Shown here piece after piece: positions 61,266-64,000 of a DNA stretch of 64,000 nt. The stretch covers positions 829,333 through 893,332 of the forward strand of contig NZ_JAHYSS010000001.1 of the NCBI RefSeq assembly GCF_019802255.1, given 5' to 3'. The stretch comes from Pedobacter polysacchareus. Lineage in GTDB: Bacteria > Bacteroidota > Bacteroidia > Sphingobacteriales > Sphingobacteriaceae. Below the pieces are notes generated by a model, which was given only the letters and a program-made list of their open reading frames with translations, did not search any database and was not told the DNA's origin. Numbering within the stretch: the stretch's first letter is position 1; each line of letters begins with the position of its first letter. Position numbers and translations under genes: made by a program.

Positions 61266-62615
61266 CTATTTAATTGCCGGGCTGCTGAATCCTAATTTCG
61301 TCAGGCCATTTTGTACCGCGGGGCTGCTCATGAAAAGCTTCCACAATAAACCGGTACGGTGGTTTTCTATCATCACGATAATCGGTCCCTGATCGATAGC
61401 CAGGTGAGATTTTGCCACCCAATTGTGCTGCTCACTAAAAGCATCGGCAAATCCATATTCCGTCCATAGCTGATCACCTTTGTCTTCATAAAAATGTCTT
61501 AAGGCCTGCATGGAATATTCCGGCGTATAAGGGAAGGCAGATAAAGCCGCGGTAGGGGTAATGACACCCAGGTCTTCTGTTGGAGAATGTGCCGCATAAC
61601 CTTGCCAGCTATCGCTTGCCGTTAAGCCCCAGCTGTTGGCGCCATAACCTTTATAATTTTTCGGGTTTTCTATGCAATGTGCCCTGTTGATCAGGGTGTG
61701 ATTTTTGTTTTGTTCCCAGTAGTCTGCATAACGGTCTTTCAATCCACGTGGATCTAATCCTAAATAGGAATATTGAGAGAAGAATAAAGGGCCGCCACCA
61801 TCAAAACCTAATGGCAAAGTGATGTCATTGAACTTTTTGCCGTTTAAAAATGTATTGCTCATTGCCCATCCTTCATGATAAACTCTCGGGTCTATTGAAA
61901 ATTTTGGGGAAGATGCCGCGAGCACATAAGTGATCAGACATTCATTGTAACCTCTGATCTGATGGTCCATACTCCAGCCATTGTTTGGGCTCCAATGCCA
62001 GTAAAGGACTTTCTGACCTTGGGTAAACCAGTTCCATTCAATCCCTTCCCACATCCATTGGATTTTGTTCCTAATGTCTCTTTCTGTGGCGTTATTGGCA
62101 GTATAATATTGTGCTGCGGTCAATAATCCCTGAAAAAGTAAAGAAGTTTCTACGATGTCAGCGCCATCATCTTTCGGGCTGAAGCGGATCACTTTACCGG
62201 TTTCTCCATTTAACCAATGCGGGAAAGCGCCATGAAACATATCTGCTTTCCATAAAAAGTCTACAATTTTTTTTGTCCTTAGGGCGGCTTGTTCGCGACT
62301 GATGAATTTTCTTTCCGAAGCTACGATGGTGGCCATCACGCCAAATCCTGTACCACCTGTGGTGACTACTTCATTGCCATATTCGAAAGCAATATTGCTG
62401 CGTTCTCTTGCCATCCCGCTTACCGGATGGGCGAAATCCCAGAAATAACGGAAGGTCTGTTTCTGAACCAGGTCCAGCAGCTGATCGTCTGTTAGGTTTT
62501 TCTTTATTTTCAGGTCAGCTTTAATGCTTTCTGTATTTTTTTGCTGGGCATTCAGCTGATGAGCTGAGCAAATCAGGCATAACAGTAAAAAGGTATGTCT
62601 TAAGTTTCTCTTCAT
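61266..62615 (-). CDS. GH144-type beta-1,2-glucanase family protein
   Basis: A 449-residue exported protein with a signal peptide (1-24, ending LNAQ). The (alpha/alpha)6-barrel family once called 'putative glucoamylase' is clear: QTFRYFWDFAHPVSGMARER near the start, GTGFGVMATIVASERKFISR, then FSPKDDGADIVETSLLFQG, WHWSPNNGW and GLTASDSWQGYAAHSP. This family is GH144; characterised members are endo-beta-1,2-glucanases or release sophorose. A second copy lies 12 bases upstream. The C-terminal ends of the two copies are very similar (DQGPIIVMIENHRTG), showing tandem duplication. Confidence 0.88.
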   Translation of the reverse strand: MKRNLRHTFLLLCLICSAHQLNAQQKNTESIKADLKIKKNLTDDQLLDLVQKQTFRYFWDFAHPVSGMARERSNIAFEYGNEVVTTGGTGFGVMATIVASERKFISREQAALRTKKIVDFLWKADMFHGAFPHWLNGETGKVIRFSPKDDGADIVETSLLFQGLLTAAQYYTANNATERDIRNKIQWMWEGIEWNWFTQGQKVLYWHWSPNNGWSMDHQIRGYNECLITYVLAASSPKFSIDPRVYHEGWAMSNTFLNGKKFNDITLPLGFDGGGPLFFSQYSYLGLDPRGLKDRYADYWEQNKNHTLINRAHCIENPKNYKGYGANSWGLTASDSWQGYAAHSPTEDLGVITPTAALSAFPYTPEYSMQALRHFYEDKGDQLWTEYGFADAFSEQHNWVAKSHLAIDQGPIIVMIENHRTGLLWKLFMSSPAVQNGLTKLGFSSPAIK

Positions 62616-62627
62616 TTTAGGGTGTGT

Positions 62628-64000
62628 TTATAAGTTGGGGCTGGTAAAGCCTAATTTTTTCATTCCTGTTTTTACTTCCGGGCTGCTCATGAAAAGTTTC
62701 CATAACAGCTGACTGCGGTGATTTTCGATCATGATCAGGATCGGGCCCTGGTCTATCGCCAGTGTAGAATTGGCGAACCAGGCATCATGCAGGGAAAAGG
62801 CATCGGTAAAACCATATTCTCCCCAGATTTTATCACCTAGTTTATAGTAATAGTATTTTAAGGCCTGCATTGATTCTTTTGGGGTATAAGGGAAAGAACC
62901 GAGTGCTGCGGTAGGGGAAATCACGCCGTTATCGTTGGCAGGTTCATGGGCAAGGTAGCCGTTGATGTCGTCGCTTGCGCTGAGTCCCCAGCAGTTCTCG
63001 CCATAGCCATAGAAGCCTTTCAGATTTGCTTTAGCATAGTTATAATGATTCTGAGCATGGGTTTTAGTTTGATTTTCATAATTGCCGTAGACATCGGATA
63101 GTCCGTTCGGATTGATACCCAGGAAGGAATAATGGGAGAAAAACAAAGGACCATTCCTACTGTTTTTCATGGCGCCGTTACTGGCCCAGCCAGTGTCATA
63201 AACCGTTTTTTGAATCGGGTGACTTTCAGAAGAAGCGGCCAGTACGTAAGTGATCAGAGCCTCATTCCAACCTTTGATGGGCAGGTTCATTTCCCAGCCT
63301 ACTGTCGGACTCCAATGCCAGTACAGGCTGTTGTCTTTCACAAACCAATCCCATTCTACTTCCATATAAATACGGGTAATGTCCGTTCTTAAGGCCGTTT
63401 CTGCAGGGTTCGCTGCATCAAAAAATTGTCGGGCGGTTAACATGCCCTGCATCAATAAGGAAGTCTCCACCAGGTCGGCACCATTGTCTTTCGGACTGAA
63501 TGGGACCACTGCTCCGGTATTGCCATTCATCCAATGTGGATAGGCACCATGAAAGCGCTGAGCCTTGTTTTTCAGGAAGGCAACGATCTTTTGCATGCGT
63601 TCCAAACCTTGGTCCCGGCTAATGAAATTCCGATGGATACCTGTCACCAGGGCCATCATTCCAAAACCCGATCCTCCGGAAGTGACGATGTCAGCAGAGG
63701 TATTGCGCTCTCTAGCCAGGCCGCTTTCTGGATGTGCGAAATCCCAGAAATATTTAAACGTTTGTTTTTGCACTAAATCCAGTAAGGCATCTTCCGCAAT
63801 CACAGGGAATTTGTCGGCTTCATCTACCGCGGTGATGAGGTTTACGGTAATAGGGATATTTAAATTCTTCCCTTTATCGGAAGTTAAATTCGTTTGTACG
63901 TCTAAAAAGTATTTTGTGATGGCCTGGAGCGGCACTGCAGGCTTTATAACTAGTGTTTTGTCCTGATCTTCATAACTCAGCTCCAGTTTAACAGGGACAC
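62628..64000 (-). CDS. GH144-type protein with N-terminal Ig-like region, 5' end beyond window
   Basis: The frame runs open to the window edge, so the start is not seen; a GTG at 63935 is internal. The C-terminal 410 residues form a GH144 barrel (QTFKYFWDFAHPESGLARER, FSPKDNGADLVETSLLMQG, WHWSPTVGW, GLSASDDINGYLAHEP). Before it lies a beta-sandwich end, with LVIKPAVPLQAITKYFLDV and a following LTSDKGKNLNIPITV, which resembles the SbsA/Big_5 Ig-like fold. It is a paralogue of the next gene, which lacks this domain. It may be exported and placed at the surface. Confidence 0.85.
   Translation of the reverse strand, partial: VPVKLELSYEDQDKTLVIKPAVPLQAITKYFLDVQTNLTSDKGKNLNIPITVNLITAVDEADKFPVIAEDALLDLVQKQTFKYFWDFAHPESGLARERNTSADIVTSGGSGFGMMALVTGIHRNFISRDQGLERMQKIVAFLKNKAQRFHGAYPHWMNGNTGAVVPFSPKDNGADLVETSLLMQGMLTARQFFDAANPAETALRTDITRIYMEVEWDWFVKDNSLYWHWSPTVGWEMNLPIKGWNEALITYVLAASSESHPIQKTVYDTGWASNGAMKNSRNGPLFFSHYSFLGINPNGLSDVYGNYENQTKTHAQNHYNYAKANLKGFYGYGENCWGLSASDDINGYLAHEPANDNGVISPTAALGSFPYTPKESMQALKYYYYKLGDKIWGEYGFTDAFSLHDAWFANSTLAIDQGPILIMIENHRSQLLWKLFMSSPEVKTGMKKLGFTSPNL

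Noticed and set aside
63933..63935. GTG start for the second GH144 gene
   Set aside because: The same frame is open to the window edge with domain-like sequence upstream, so the gene is simply truncated.
1..64000. CRISPR arrays, insertion sequences, phage genes
   Set aside because: No regularly spaced direct repeats, transposase or integrase-like proteins, or phage structural genes were seen on either strand.

Overview
The window looks like a chromosomal segment of a Bacteroidota bacterium of the Sphingobacteriaceae, most like Pedobacter. The evidence is family content (DUF3078, DUF4249, FecI/FecR/TonB-receptor operon, GH144 glucanases, 3-keto-disaccharide hydrolase, TIM-barrel enzymes with Tat signals) and repeated matches to the Bacteroidota promoter (-7 TAnnTTTG, sometimes with -33 TTTG). 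Classical Shine-Dalgarno sequences are almost absent; one clear exception lies before a DoxX gene. The genus is inferred from protein resemblance only. I see no phage, transposon, insertion sequence or CRISPR array. One tRNA gene (Asn, GTT) is present.

Layout. 1-5.7 kb: tail of a DUF3078 outer-membrane protein with a coupled SMR efflux gene, a divergent LysR/MdaB pair, pirin, a small GNAT protein and an acetyl-CoA hydrolase/transferase. 5.9-12 kb: a minus-strand operon of ECF sigma factor, FecR anti-sigma factor, TonB-dependent receptor, DUF4249 lipoprotein and sterol-desaturase-like hydroxylase. 12-22.7 kb: metallophosphoesterase, GyrI-like protein, M13 peptidase, CBS protein, the recJ-lptB-GH3-domain run, an MBL hydrolase, a lone receiver and a YceI protein. 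22.7-30.1 kb: gcvP, a lipoprotein, pdxJ, a MscS channel and ahcY. 30.1-39 kb: a nested inverted-repeat element, tRNA-Asn, bacilliredoxin, cdaA-folP, and a plus-strand run of DUF1599, DoxX/thioredoxin-like protein, orphan DppB-like permease and aroK; then a thioesterase, DoxX and TetR. 39-44.5 kb: truA, GH20, dacB and asd.

44.8-55.2 kb is the most distinctive region. Ten minus-strand genes encode a GMC oxidoreductase with its gluconate-dehydrogenase-type small subunit, a lipoprotein cytochrome c, two Gfo/Idh/MocA enzymes (one with a Tat signal), three TIM-barrel sugar isomerase/epimerase-like proteins (two with Tat signals), a 3-keto-disaccharide hydrolase (former DUF1080) and an MFS transporter. 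Together they suggest an oxidative, largely periplasmic route in which a glycoside is oxidised to a keto-glycoside, cleaved, and processed or imported. A hairpin terminator splits the dehydrogenase genes from the rest.

55.6-57.3 kb holds a threonine dehydrogenase and yebC. 57.3-64 kb is a glycan-degradation run: an esterase, a GH3 beta-glucosidase, an SGNH hydrolase and two tandem GH144 proteins, the second cut by the window edge. GH144 plus GH3 points to beta-1,2-glucan (sophoro-oligosaccharide) use. No SusC/SusD pair is visible within the window.

Convergent gene pairs end in two ways: with long, nearly loop-free palindromes (46 and 40 bp, and 18+18 bp around a 3-nt loop), or by abutting or overlapping tails.
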